NCBI GenBank assembly: GCA_023381555.1
Contig: JAMCRV010000115.1
Coordinates: 1-46,161, forward strand
Direction: 5' to 3'
Source: Chloroflexota bacterium
GTDB taxonomy: Bacteria > Chloroflexota > UBA4733
Length of the DNA: 46,161 nt
Position 1 is the stretch's first letter. Each line of letters begins with the position of its first letter. Below the pieces are notes generated by a model. The model ran no database searches and was not told the DNA's origin. It was given only the letters and a program-made list of their open reading frames with translations. The position numbers and the translations under genes are program-made. Below, piece by piece: positions 1-8,243 of this stretch.

Positions 1-331
1 GCACATCCTCTACGGGAGTGATAGCCAGCCTTGACAAGTGCAAGGCAACTCTGAACTTGGAACGCTGAACCCTGAGGGACTCAGACGTGGAGAACAATCC
101 CTTTAGTGTGCACCACTTGAATCCTCCTCGTTGCGGCTGGCAAACTGGCGTTTCTGCGCCGACTTATCCAAGCGCCCTCTGTATACCACCTCGCTCACCG
201 GCGTACAAGGGGACGGACATTGCAGCAGTATCGCAGCCGCGCATAATTGCCAGCACGCGTCATAAATGGAGGCGTGCGCAGCGCTGGTATCGTATGGGGA
301 TAGCATCGGGGCAGTCAGAGGTGAGGGCAGG

Positions 332-1726
332 ATGGTTGTGCTGAGCGAGGCACCTACCAGCGCTGCGAGCAGGTATTTGCTCGGCGCTCGGCGACCACAG
401 GGTGGTCGGGTAGCGTCCGTCCGTTCTGCCAGCCCGGCAGCTCTGGCTGGCGTCCGTGAGGGCGACTACGTGTACGCCATCAACGGTCACCGCTTGCATG
501 ACATTATCGACTACCGCTTCTACAGCATCGATCCTGATCCGGTGCTGACACTGGACCGGTCTGGTCAGCACGAGAATGTCGTACTGGCAGACGCTGCAGA
601 TGGCGACCTCGGCGTCGAGTTCTGCGATGCCTTGTTCACCTCCATTCGCCGCTGTGCGAATGACTGCGACTTCTGTTTCGTCGACATGAATCCAAGTGGT
701 CTTCGATCTTCTCTCTACATTCGAGATGATGACTACCGGCTGTCTTTCCTCTTCGGCGACTTCATTACACTGACCAATTTGAACGAGCATGATTGGCAGC
801 GCATTGGTGAGCAGCGCTTGTCGCCACTCTATGTGTCTGTTCACGCTACTGATACTTATGTCCGTCGCAAGCTGCTGGCGAATCCACGGGCTCGATCGAT
901 TCTGGAAGATCTCGACCGGCTGGCAGCACTCCGTATCCAAGCACACTGTCAGATCGTTCTCTGCCCTGGCGTGAACGATGGTGACGTGCTGGAGCGCACC
1001 GTCACTGATCTCTTGGAACGCTACCCTCAGGTGCTGACGCTTGCCATCGTGCCAGTAGGGTTGACACGCTTCGATGTGAAGTACCGCGCAGCCGGAATGC
1101 GCAGGCTGACTCCAGCAGAAGCCCGCGATGTGCTGCGACGGGCAGAGCCCTGGCAACGCCACTATACCCGGATTGCCGGCGAGCCCGTACTCTTTTTCTC
1201 CGATGAGATGTATCTCCTCGCTGAAGTTCCGGTGCCTTCTGCACGTAGCTACAATGGCTATCCCCAGTATGAAAATGGCATCGGGATGGTGCGAAGCTGG
1301 CTGGACGATCACAAGCGCTGGCGAAGACGCACGCTGGCGTTGCGTGGTCGAAAGCAGTGTGTGGTTACGAGCGCTCGACGAATCACGGTCGTGACGGGTG
1401 AGCTGTTTGGTCCTTTCCTCATCGAAACAGCTGAATCGCTCAGTGAGATCTTGCAGGTACCAATTCGTGCGATACCAATCGTGAACGACTCCCTCGGCGA
1501 CTCGGTCACTGTTGCGGGGCTCCTGAGTGGTCGGGATATCGTGTCTCAGCTGCGAGGGCGAGAGATCGGTGATCTGCTGATCGTGCCGCGAAGGGCGCTG
1601 GATCAGCACGAGGCGCGATTTCTCGACGGCATGAGTGTGGAAGAGCTCGCGGCAACAGTTGGTGCGCCAGTGAAATCCGGACGAGATTTCGGCGATCTCG
1701 TCCGGGTCTTGCAACGTGGGATCTGA
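332..1726 (+). CDS. DUF512-type radical SAM protein with N-terminal PDZ-like domain
   Basis: ORF 266..1726; internal ATG at 332 begins MVVLSEAP. Contains CANDCDFCFVDMNPSGLR (radical SAM-like Cys cluster), PDZ-like N-terminus, directly upstream of der. Confidence 0.85.
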   Translation: MVVLSEAPTSAASRYLLGARRPQGGRVASVRSASPAALAGVREGDYVYAINGHRLHDIIDYRFYSIDPDPVLTLDRSGQHENVVLADAADGDLGVEFCDALFTSIRRCANDCDFCFVDMNPSGLRSSLYIRDDDYRLSFLFGDFITLTNLNEHDWQRIGEQRLSPLYVSVHATDTYVRRKLLANPRARSILEDLDRLAALRIQAHCQIVLCPGVNDGDVLERTVTDLLERYPQVLTLAIVPVGLTRFDVKYRAAGMRRLTPAEARDVLRRAEPWQRHYTRIAGEPVLFFSDEMYLLAEVPVPSARSYNGYPQYENGIGMVRSWLDDHKRWRRRTLALRGRKQCVVTSARRITVVTGELFGPFLIETAESLSEILQVPIRAIPIVNDSLGDSVTVAGLLSGRDIVSQLRGREIGDLLIVPRRALDQHEARFLDGMSVEELAATVGAPVKSGRDFGDLVRVLQRGI

Positions 1727-3088
1727 ATGAGTAAGCCGCTCCTCGCCGTTATCGGCCGGCCAAATGTCGGCAAGTCGACCCTTTTCAATCGAATCATCGG
1801 CGAGCGAAGAGCGGTTACTGAAGACTTTCCCGGCACAACACGCGATCGCCTCTATGGAGAGGTAGAGTGGCAAGGACGCGCCTTCACCATCGTTGACACG
1901 GGCGGTTTGGAACTGGATGCGGAGTCTGGTATTCCTGCTGCCGTGCGGGTGCAGGCGCTGCTTGCGATGGACCAGGCTGATGTGCTCCTGTTCGTCGTCG
2001 ATGCTTCTGCCGGAATCACCCCCCTGGACATCGACATAGCCAACGCGCTGCGCCGTTCGCAGAAACCACTGCTGGTGCTGGCCAATAAGGCGGAGTCTGC
2101 GTCCCGCGACCTGACTGCAAGTGAGTTCTACGCTCTTGGGTTCGAGGAGATGATGGCAGTTTCGGCGTATCATGGCCAGGGCGTTGCCGATGCACTCGAT
2201 TGGGTGGTCGAGCATCTGCCAGCCGCTGAAGAGGAGCTAGACGCGGAGCCGGGCGAGGAGGTCCGCGTCGCAATCATTGGACGCCCCAATGTTGGCAAAT
2301 CGTCCCTTATCAATCGCTTGCTCGGTGAGCAGCGCGTTGTGGTGTCCGAGCTTCCAGGCACAACCCGCGATGCCATCGATACAGTCTTGGAGGAGAACGG
2401 CCGCCGCTACCGGTTGATCGACACGGCCGGTATTCGCCGCCGTGGCAAGATCGAAGGTGGTGCTGAGCAGTTCAGCGTGTTGCGTGCTCTGCGCGCACTT
2501 GATCGTGCTGATGTAGCGGTGCTCGTCGTTGATGCGCGCGAGGGAGTGACGGACAGCGACCTGCACATTGCTGGCTTCGTTCAGCAGCGGTCAGTAGGGC
2601 TCGTTGTGCTCATGAACAAGTGGGATCTCCTCCCCCGTGGTGAACTGGGAACCGGTGACGCTATCGCGCATATCCGGCGGCGGTTCGACTTTGCTCCCTA
2701 TGCCACCATCGTCCTGGCGTCAGCGCTCACGGGATTCCATACTGGGCAGGTGCTGGAGCAGGTCGCAACAGTGTGGGATCAGCGGCAGGCGCGCGTCTCG
2801 ACCTCCCAGTTGAACGCGTTTGTGCACAATGACCTTCAGCGTCACCAGCTGACGCACCGCGGGAAGCTGTTGAAGACGCTCTACGCAACCCAGGCGGGAG
2901 TCAATCCTCCGACGTTTGTCTTCTTTGTCAATGACGTGGACCTCGTGCACTTCGGCTACCGCCGCTTTGTCGAGAACGAGCTCCGCCGCCGTTTCGGTTT
3001 TACGGCCACGCCTATTCGCTTGATCTTCCGCGAACGCGAGGAGCGTACGTATCTAGCATCTGTCCGGCGCGGCACACGGTCGTCGTGA
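1727..3088 (+). CDS. der: Ribosome biogenesis GTPase Der (EngA)
   Basis: Two tandem G domains (GRPNVGKSTLFNRI, GRPNVGKSSLINRLLG), NKWD motif, C-terminal KH-like domain. Confidence 0.97.
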   Translation: MSKPLLAVIGRPNVGKSTLFNRIIGERRAVTEDFPGTTRDRLYGEVEWQGRAFTIVDTGGLELDAESGIPAAVRVQALLAMDQADVLLFVVDASAGITPLDIDIANALRRSQKPLLVLANKAESASRDLTASEFYALGFEEMMAVSAYHGQGVADALDWVVEHLPAAEEELDAEPGEEVRVAIIGRPNVGKSSLINRLLGEQRVVVSELPGTTRDAIDTVLEENGRRYRLIDTAGIRRRGKIEGGAEQFSVLRALRALDRADVAVLVVDAREGVTDSDLHIAGFVQQRSVGLVVLMNKWDLLPRGELGTGDAIAHIRRRFDFAPYATIVLASALTGFHTGQVLEQVATVWDQRQARVSTSQLNAFVHNDLQRHQLTHRGKLLKTLYATQAGVNPPTFVFFVNDVDLVHFGYRRFVENELRRRFGFTATPIRLIFREREERTYLASVRRGTRSS

Positions 3089-3313
3089 GTGCACGGGCAC
3101 ATGTGCCCACATCCGTCGCTCTGGCTTAGAGATCGGCCTGCGCACTGCTATCGGTAAATGGCAGCGACTCTGGACTCTCCAGGATGCCGTCGTGCTCGCC
3201 GGCTCTACTGCCGGGAGTACCGTCACTGCCGCCAAGGCCTGCTGTTCCTGGAAGACCTAGCTGGTTTATGAGCAGGAGCGCCGCAAGAAGCCGCATCTAG
3301 GGGGATCCCCACC

Positions 3314-4849
3314 TCAGAAGCGGTGCGCGTCGTCTTCTCCTACGACGACGATGATGACGGTGCTGGCGTTGCCCGTGCGGGAGTTGTCGATCACGTAGCC
3401 ACCTAACTGGTGAGCGATGTTGTAGGCAGTGTCACGCGCGGCTGGAGAGGAGTAGGTGACGGTCGTGTGAAGCACACCGGCGTGTGGGGCGTTGATGGGA
3501 GCTTCGAGGCGGAAGCCGTTGCGCTCCAAGTACCGGGTGACGCGGGTTCCTAGTCCATTGACGGTCGTACCGTTCTCCACGAGCACTGAGATCGGTGCGC
3601 TCACTACCGGGGCGGTGGTGGGTGTAACGCGAGCTGTTGCTTCTGGCGTTGGTGTCGGTCGTGACTCAGCCGCCACCGCTGGGCGGCGCTCAGTGGTGGC
3701 GACTGTTGTAGTGTCGCGCACTGGAAGGGTGGCTTGGCGGATCCCCGGTGCAGGTTCCGGAGTCTGCCCGAACATCTGCTGCACTTTGTCGTCGATAGCT
3801 GGCCACCTCGGGACGACGATGTCTTGAGAGCCGTCCGGAGTCGTAGTGTTGTAGGAGTAGGTGGGTGGCAGGAGTACCACTTGATGAATCTCACTGCGGG
3901 TGAGAGTACGCGCAAAGTTTGCATAAGCGAGGAGATCGGTCAATGGCACATCGGTACGCACACTGCTTTGGAGATCGTTAGCGAGTTGGGGAAGGTGAAA
4001 GAGCAGTGTGGTACCAGTCAAGCGCTGCTTGAGAGCGAGTAAGAGCATCTGTTGACGGGCCGACCGGCCAAAATCGCCAACAAGGTCGCCGTGACGTGAG
4101 CGGACGAACTCGAGCGCTGCGGGACCGGACAGGTGCTGAGGGCCGGCGGGAATGTACAGCCGCTTGTATGCGTAGGGATCGCTTGGATTGAGATCGTCAG
4201 GGTAGGCGTCGTCAAGCACTGGGTGTGGCACGTCAATGTTGATACCACCAACGGTGTCGATCATCTTGGTAAAGCCCTGAAGGCCAACCCAGGCGTAGTA
4301 ATCGACGTGGATGCCGAAGTTCGCCTCGACCGTGCGGCGGGCAAGGGCGATCCCCCCGATCTCATAGGCGATCTGGATCTTCCCGAAGCCGTAGCCTGGA
4401 ATATCGATCCAGAGGTCGCGGGGGATTGAGAGCATACCAACGGTGTGCGTCTTCGGATCGACCGTGACGAGAATCATGCTCTGCGTCAGGTACTGGTTCG
4501 GCGCGAACTTGAGATCTGTGTCGCTGCCGAGAAGGAGAAAGTTCACACGCTGCTGCCTGGTCAGGCTCGGCAGGGAAAACGAGGAGGATGTCGTGCTGGT
4601 TGCGACGTCAGTGTTCGTTGTCTGAGGCGCATCGGCCGTCGTATGCGCTGCCGTTCCAGGAACCACTGTCGTCCGCGACGCCGTCGTCGTTGCGCCCGTA
4701 CCACGAGGAACGACTTGTCCGGTCATGGCCACCAGGGGCTTGATCGTTGCATAGACATAGATGCCTGCTGCCCCGAACAAGATGAGCAGCAGAAGTAAAA
4801 TTATGGGAACGACTGACGGTCCCTTTGGTGCCGGGCTACTCAAGACCAC
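3314..4849 (-). CDS. LytR-CpsA-Psr (LCP) family protein with LytR C-terminal domain
   Basis: N-terminal TM, LLLGSDTD...SMILVTVDPKTHTVGMLSIPRDLWIDIPGYG, FVRSRHGDLVGDFGRSARQQ; C-terminal SVLVENGTTVNGLGTRV typical of LytR_C. Confidence 0.93.
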   Translation of the reverse strand: MVLSSPAPKGPSVVPIILLLLLILFGAAGIYVYATIKPLVAMTGQVVPRGTGATTTASRTTVVPGTAAHTTADAPQTTNTDVATSTTSSSFSLPSLTRQQRVNFLLLGSDTDLKFAPNQYLTQSMILVTVDPKTHTVGMLSIPRDLWIDIPGYGFGKIQIAYEIGGIALARRTVEANFGIHVDYYAWVGLQGFTKMIDTVGGINIDVPHPVLDDAYPDDLNPSDPYAYKRLYIPAGPQHLSGPAALEFVRSRHGDLVGDFGRSARQQMLLLALKQRLTGTTLLFHLPQLANDLQSSVRTDVPLTDLLAYANFARTLTRSEIHQVVLLPPTYSYNTTTPDGSQDIVVPRWPAIDDKVQQMFGQTPEPAPGIRQATLPVRDTTTVATTERRPAVAAESRPTPTPEATARVTPTTAPVVSAPISVLVENGTTVNGLGTRVTRYLERNGFRLEAPINAPHAGVLHTTVTYSSPAARDTAYNIAHQLGGYVIDNSRTGNASTVIIVVVGEDDAHRF

Positions 4850-4940
4850 TCCCTAGTCTGATCCGGTGAACTCACTGTGGCGCAGTATAGGTCACGGGGG
4901 AGAGTGTGTGCATAGAGTGCACCGTGAGTAGCACTCGCGG

Positions 4941-5174
4941 TTACCCTTCTAGCGCACGCTCGCCAACGAACAGGAGGAGTTGCGCTCCTTTGATCGTGAC
5001 GAAGACCGTCACGATCAATGAGAGGGGAATGAGGATGCGCTGTGCTGGATGCTGGAGGAGGTAGGAAGAAAGCAGGATACCGATGACTGGTGCGCCGATG
5101 CACCAGACGATCATGAGTGCCCACATGATGATGTAGACAAGGCCGCGCAAGAAACCAGTGATAGCGTCTGGCAC
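4941..5174 (-). CDS. Small hypothetical membrane protein
   Basis: 77 aa with two to three hydrophobic segments; no family recognised. Confidence 0.5.
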   Translation of the reverse strand: MPDAITGFLRGLVYIIMWALMIVWCIGAPVIGILLSSYLLQHPAQRILIPLSLIVTVFVTIKGAQLLLFVGERALEG

Positions 5175-5276
5175 TCAGACTCCTCCGTCAGAACGTACCC
5201 CGCTTCGAGTCACGGTACGGTAAGCGGTCAGGTGACGAGCGGGGCCCACGGTGCGATGGTACAGTACGAGGTAGCT

Positions 5277-5687
5277 ATGGTCGCGCACAACCGTCTCCTC
5301 ACTTCGAACTCTCAGCCTCGGTGTTGTGTCTGCGATGCCGAAGGCGAATTCCCATACGATGCACGCTTCGATGGTCCAGCTTGCGATGCCTGCCACGCTC
5401 TGTTGACCATCCGCGATGACGTATTCCGCCGCCTTCATCCCGAGTACGATGCCGTTATTCGCTCAATCTGGCACGATCTCCGCGATCCTGCCCAGGCCCG
5501 TGATGTGGGCCGGCGCTACGCCCGCATGGGGTATTGGGATGATGAGGAGGAAGACGAGGATACGCCGGCAGCCCACACTGCCAGAAGCTCTGTGGGGCGG
5601 CGCTCTTCTCGTCATCCTGTGTTCCCCTGGCCGGAGCGCAGCGGTGAAGACGAGGATGACGGTAAGGAAGATCTCTTCGAAGGTTAG
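5277..5687 (+). CDS. Hypothetical protein with paired CxxC motifs (possible zinc ribbon)
   Basis: Likely start at internal ATG 5277; CCVCDAEGEFPYDARFDGPACDACHALL, acidic C-terminus. Confidence 0.5.
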   Translation: MVAHNRLLTSNSQPRCCVCDAEGEFPYDARFDGPACDACHALLTIRDDVFRRLHPEYDAVIRSIWHDLRDPAQARDVGRRYARMGYWDDEEEDEDTPAAHTARSSVGRRSSRHPVFPWPERSGEDEDDGKEDLFEG

Positions 5688-6136
5688 CGTGACACCAGCG
5701 CCGGAGTGCCTGGCGGAGGCTGGTCAAGGGCAATCTCGAGCCGCTGGCATGCCGTAACGAGATTTCTCAGCTCGCCGGCGGCTTGATCCTTAGGTCAGCC
5801 GCTTCGCAGCATAGCGGGTCTCCGCATCGACGAATTCTGCAACCGGCGCGAGCCACGTCTCGAATAGTGCTTGTAGAGTATCGACGAAATCGCGATCGTC
5901 GACCTGTAGGCGCGGGCGCAGTGAGCTTGCAAAGCACAAGTTCAGCGTGGCATTCCAGTCCGGCACATCTACGCCCACAGCGCCCACCAGCCAGCGGACT
6001 TCAGAGGACTCAGCACAAGATGCTCGTTGGTGCAGCAGAGAGCGCCGCAGCCGCGGCAGTGGAAGTAGAAGGGATCGTCGAGCGCCAATCGTTCTAAGGC
6101 GATCCGCTCGACACGTCCAGGACCGACCTGCGCCAC
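5684..6136 (-). pseudogene. Possible frameshifted CxxC/CC zinc-cluster protein
   Basis: Frame 1 from GTG 6136: VAQVGPGRVERIALERLALDDPFYFHCRGCGALCCTNEHLVLSPL, stop at 5969-5971. Frame 2: EVRWLVGAVGVDVPDWNATLNLCFASS...AAKRLT, stop at 5790. Back in frame 1: DQAAGELRNLVTACQRLEIALDQPPPGTPALVSR, stop at 5684. Confidence 0.45.
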
Positions 6137-6143
6137 GAGCTAC

Positions 6144-6761
6144 CTAGAGTTCGGGGCGGTGATCTGGGCCCCCACCGGTGAGGTGGTGGCGGAAAGCCCA
6201 GAAGCGGTTGGCGCCAGCGATCAGGCGGTCATCCATGACTTGCTGCGTCATCGGACCGTACTCTCCCAACCCGTCCCAAGATTCGATCGCCAGCGCTACC
6301 AGCAGTGGCCGTGGCCCTGCCAGTAGCTGCGGAAGCGCAGCCTGCAGTGCGCTCGCCTCACGGAATGAAGCCGCTGCTGGGTAACCCGCTGCGCGAGCGA
6401 TTGCCGCATAGTCAGCCAGCCGTGCGGCAGGGACGGGAGAGCCGCCGACCGTTGTGTAGACGCCGTCATCGCAGACGACGTGCACGAAGTTGGTGGGGTG
6501 TGCCTGGGCGATAGAGAGCAGCGTCCCGAGGCTCATCGCGAGACTGCCGTCGCCGTCGAGCACCCACACGTCTCGCGCTGGCTGGCTGAGGGCGAGACCG
6601 AGCGCGACCGATGAGGCCTTCCCCATGCAGTTGGAGATCGGGAGATCGTCTTCCTTCCTGCTGGATACGAAGGGCCATAGGCGCGAAGTCGTCATCGTAC
6701 TGACGACGAGCGCGTCTCCGCGCAAGGATGACAGAATGCGCAGTGCGTCCGTTCCCTGCAT
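6144..6761 (-). CDS. Thiamine pyrophosphate-binding domain protein (sulfopyruvate/phosphonopyruvate decarboxylase beta-like)
   Basis: MGKASSVALGLALSQPARDVWVLDGDGSLAMSLGTLLSIAQAHPTNFVHVVCDDGVY: TPP-binding GDGS motif. Confidence 0.85.
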   Translation of the reverse strand: MQGTDALRILSSLRGDALVVSTMTTSRLWPFVSSRKEDDLPISNCMGKASSVALGLALSQPARDVWVLDGDGSLAMSLGTLLSIAQAHPTNFVHVVCDDGVYTTVGGSPVPAARLADYAAIARAAGYPAAASFREASALQAALPQLLAGPRPLLVALAIESWDGLGEYGPMTQQVMDDRLIAGANRFWAFRHHLTGGGPDHRPEL

Positions 6762-6792
6762 CGTGGCACACTCCTCTCTACCTGTCGCGATT

Positions 6793-6820
6793 GTACCAAT
6801 GGTACTGACACAGCGCTGTG
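6793..6820. promoter_or_regulatory. Two adjacent perfect inverted repeats in divergent intergenic region
   Basis: GTACC-aat-GGTAC (6793-6805) and CACAGCGCTGTG (6809-6820) between 6144..6761(-) and 6875..7654(+). Confidence 0.4.
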
Positions 6821-6874
6821 CCCTCCATGGCAGAGTGACACGGTAGATGTTGTAGGGTAAGGGAGAGTCCAGGA

Positions 6875-7654
6875 GTGCCGATCGACTACTCTGAAGACGG
6901 CGCCATCGTCACGATTCGCATCAACCGGCCGGAAGCGCGCAATGCCCTTGACGAAGACGACAGCGCTGCACTCGGACAGGCATTCGAGCGCTTTCGTACT
7001 GATGATCACGCGCGTGTGGCCATTCTGACGGGGGTGGGTCCGCTCGCCTTTTGCGCGGGAGGGGACTTGAAGCGGATGCTGCCTGCCAGGCAGCTGAGAG
7101 TGCGAGCCGGGGGAGATCTCGGCCCTTCGCTCGGAGGAATCACGCGGGCGCCGCGCATCGACAAGCCGCTCATTGCGGCTATCAACGGCGATTGTGTTGG
7201 TGGAGGCTTGGAGATTGCCCTGTGCTGCGACGTCCGCATCGCTGTTCCGCACGCCCGTTTCGGCTTTCCCGAGATCAAGTGGAGCATCTTGCCCGGTGCG
7301 GGCGGCACACAGCGTTTGCCGCGCACCATTGGGGTGAGCAGAGCAACGCGGCTCCTCCTCACGGGTGACCTCATCGCGGCAGAGGAAGCGCTCGCGTGGG
7401 GGCTCATCTCGCAGGTGGTGTCCGCACCGTCGCTCGCCGGGGAAGTGTCTGCTCTCGCCACCAAGCTCGCCAGCTATTCGCCTCTGGCGCTGCACACTCT
7501 GAAACGAGCGATCTATGAAGGCTTGGAAGGCAGGCTCACCGAGGGGTTGCGCCTCGAGGCAGAGCTCGCCGCGATGCTGCTCCGGAGTGCCGACGCTGAG
7601 GAGGGGCTGCAAGCGTTTCGCGAGAGGCGAGCGGGCGAGTTCCGGGGCATCTAG
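6875..7654 (+). CDS. Enoyl-CoA hydratase/isomerase family protein
   Basis: GTG start; INRPEARNALDEDD, AAINGDCVGGGLEIALCCDVRIA, PEIKWSILPGAGGTQRLPR. Confidence 0.95.
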   Translation: MPIDYSEDGAIVTIRINRPEARNALDEDDSAALGQAFERFRTDDHARVAILTGVGPLAFCAGGDLKRMLPARQLRVRAGGDLGPSLGGITRAPRIDKPLIAAINGDCVGGGLEIALCCDVRIAVPHARFGFPEIKWSILPGAGGTQRLPRTIGVSRATRLLLTGDLIAAEEALAWGLISQVVSAPSLAGEVSALATKLASYSPLALHTLKRAIYEGLEGRLTEGLRLEAELAAMLLRSADAEEGLQAFRERRAGEFRGI

Positions 7655-7656
7655 CG

Positions 7657-7798
7657 AGGAGGGATGGAACCCCGTCACCACCTCCATCTCCGTCAAGAGC
7701 ACCCCCCGTCCTGCCCGATCCGCCGCCCGGTAGCGCTTCACCATCTGCCCCAGGTACTTCCGTCGCTCGTCCAGTGTCATCCCCTCGTCGGCTCGCAT
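7657..7798 (-). pseudogene. Truncated transposase/integrase N-terminus (IS remnant)
   Basis: MTLDERRKYLGQMVKRYRAADRAGRGVLLTEMEVVTGFH resembles the N-terminus of IS481/integrase-core type transposases; similarity stops abruptly beside the enoyl-CoA hydratase stop codon. Confidence 0.65.
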
Positions 7799-7804
7799 CG
7801 TCCC

Positions 7805-7865
7805 CTCGGTAGCATTTTCAAATGAGGAAACTGTAGGTCACTCGGTAGCATTTTAGGTGAGGGAA
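7805..7865. repeat. Tandem IS-terminal repeats
   Basis: ctcggtagcattttcaaatgaggaaa (7805-7830) and ctcggtagcattttaggtgagggaa (7841-7865), 36 bp apart, just outside the transposase start. Confidence 0.65.
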
Positions 7866-7873
7866 TACGCACC

Positions 7874-7904
7874 TTGACATAGCGGTGCGGATTTGGGGTA
7901 CACT
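7874..7904 (+). promoter_or_regulatory. Candidate sigma70-type promoter for the trp operon leader
   Basis: TTGACA (7874-7879) and TACACT (7899-7904), 19 nt spacer, shortly upstream of the T-box. Confidence 0.5.
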
Positions 7905-7924
7905 CCCAGAACAACCAAAGAGTT

Positions 7925-8206
7925 CATGACGATGACCGGGAAGAGTACACGCTTTTCCGCCTCCCAGAGAATCGATTCCTGGCTGCAAAATCGATGAGGC
8001 CGAAAGCGCCGAATGGGCCCGTGAGTCGCGGTCTGAAGTCCGGATACCGGATGCGTAGGAGCCGCCGGAAGGCCCGCCGATAGCAGAGGGCAAGGCATCG
8101 GAGCGCAGCGTGTCGCCCCCGTGCCGGCAATGAGGTCTTGTCCTCTGGATGAGACGTAACGGGGTGGCACTACGGTCTGTTCTTCCGTCCCCGTGCGGAA
8201 GAACAC
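7925..8206 (+). promoter_or_regulatory. T-box leader (Trp specifier UGG) controlling the trp operon
   Basis: GATGA, AGTA (7944-7947), AGAGA (7966-7970), distal loop ATCGAT-tccTGGcTGcaAA-ATCGAT, GAA+TGG specifier (8011-8016), stem closed by CGGG/CCCG; T-box ACGGGG-TGGCAC...CCCCGT (8159-8194). Confidence 0.9.
8179..8204 (+). terminator. T-box alternative hairpin (terminator or sequestering stem)
   Basis: Perfect 9-bp stem GTTCTTCCG/CGGAAGAAC with loop tccccgtg, which contains the antiterminator 3' strand; no U-tract follows. Confidence 0.6.
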
Positions 8207-8243
8207 GTGACTTGGCGTCGACGCCGGCCGGAGGTCGCTCCCA

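Noticed and set aside
260-2215. 651-aa minus-strand ORF
   Set aside because: Fully antisense to the well-supported DUF512 protein and der; sequence has no domain character and reflects GC-rich mirror coding.
6692-7798. 368-aa minus-strand ORF
   Set aside because: Only the first ~48 residues (IS transposase N-terminus) look real; the rest is antisense to the enoyl-CoA hydratase.
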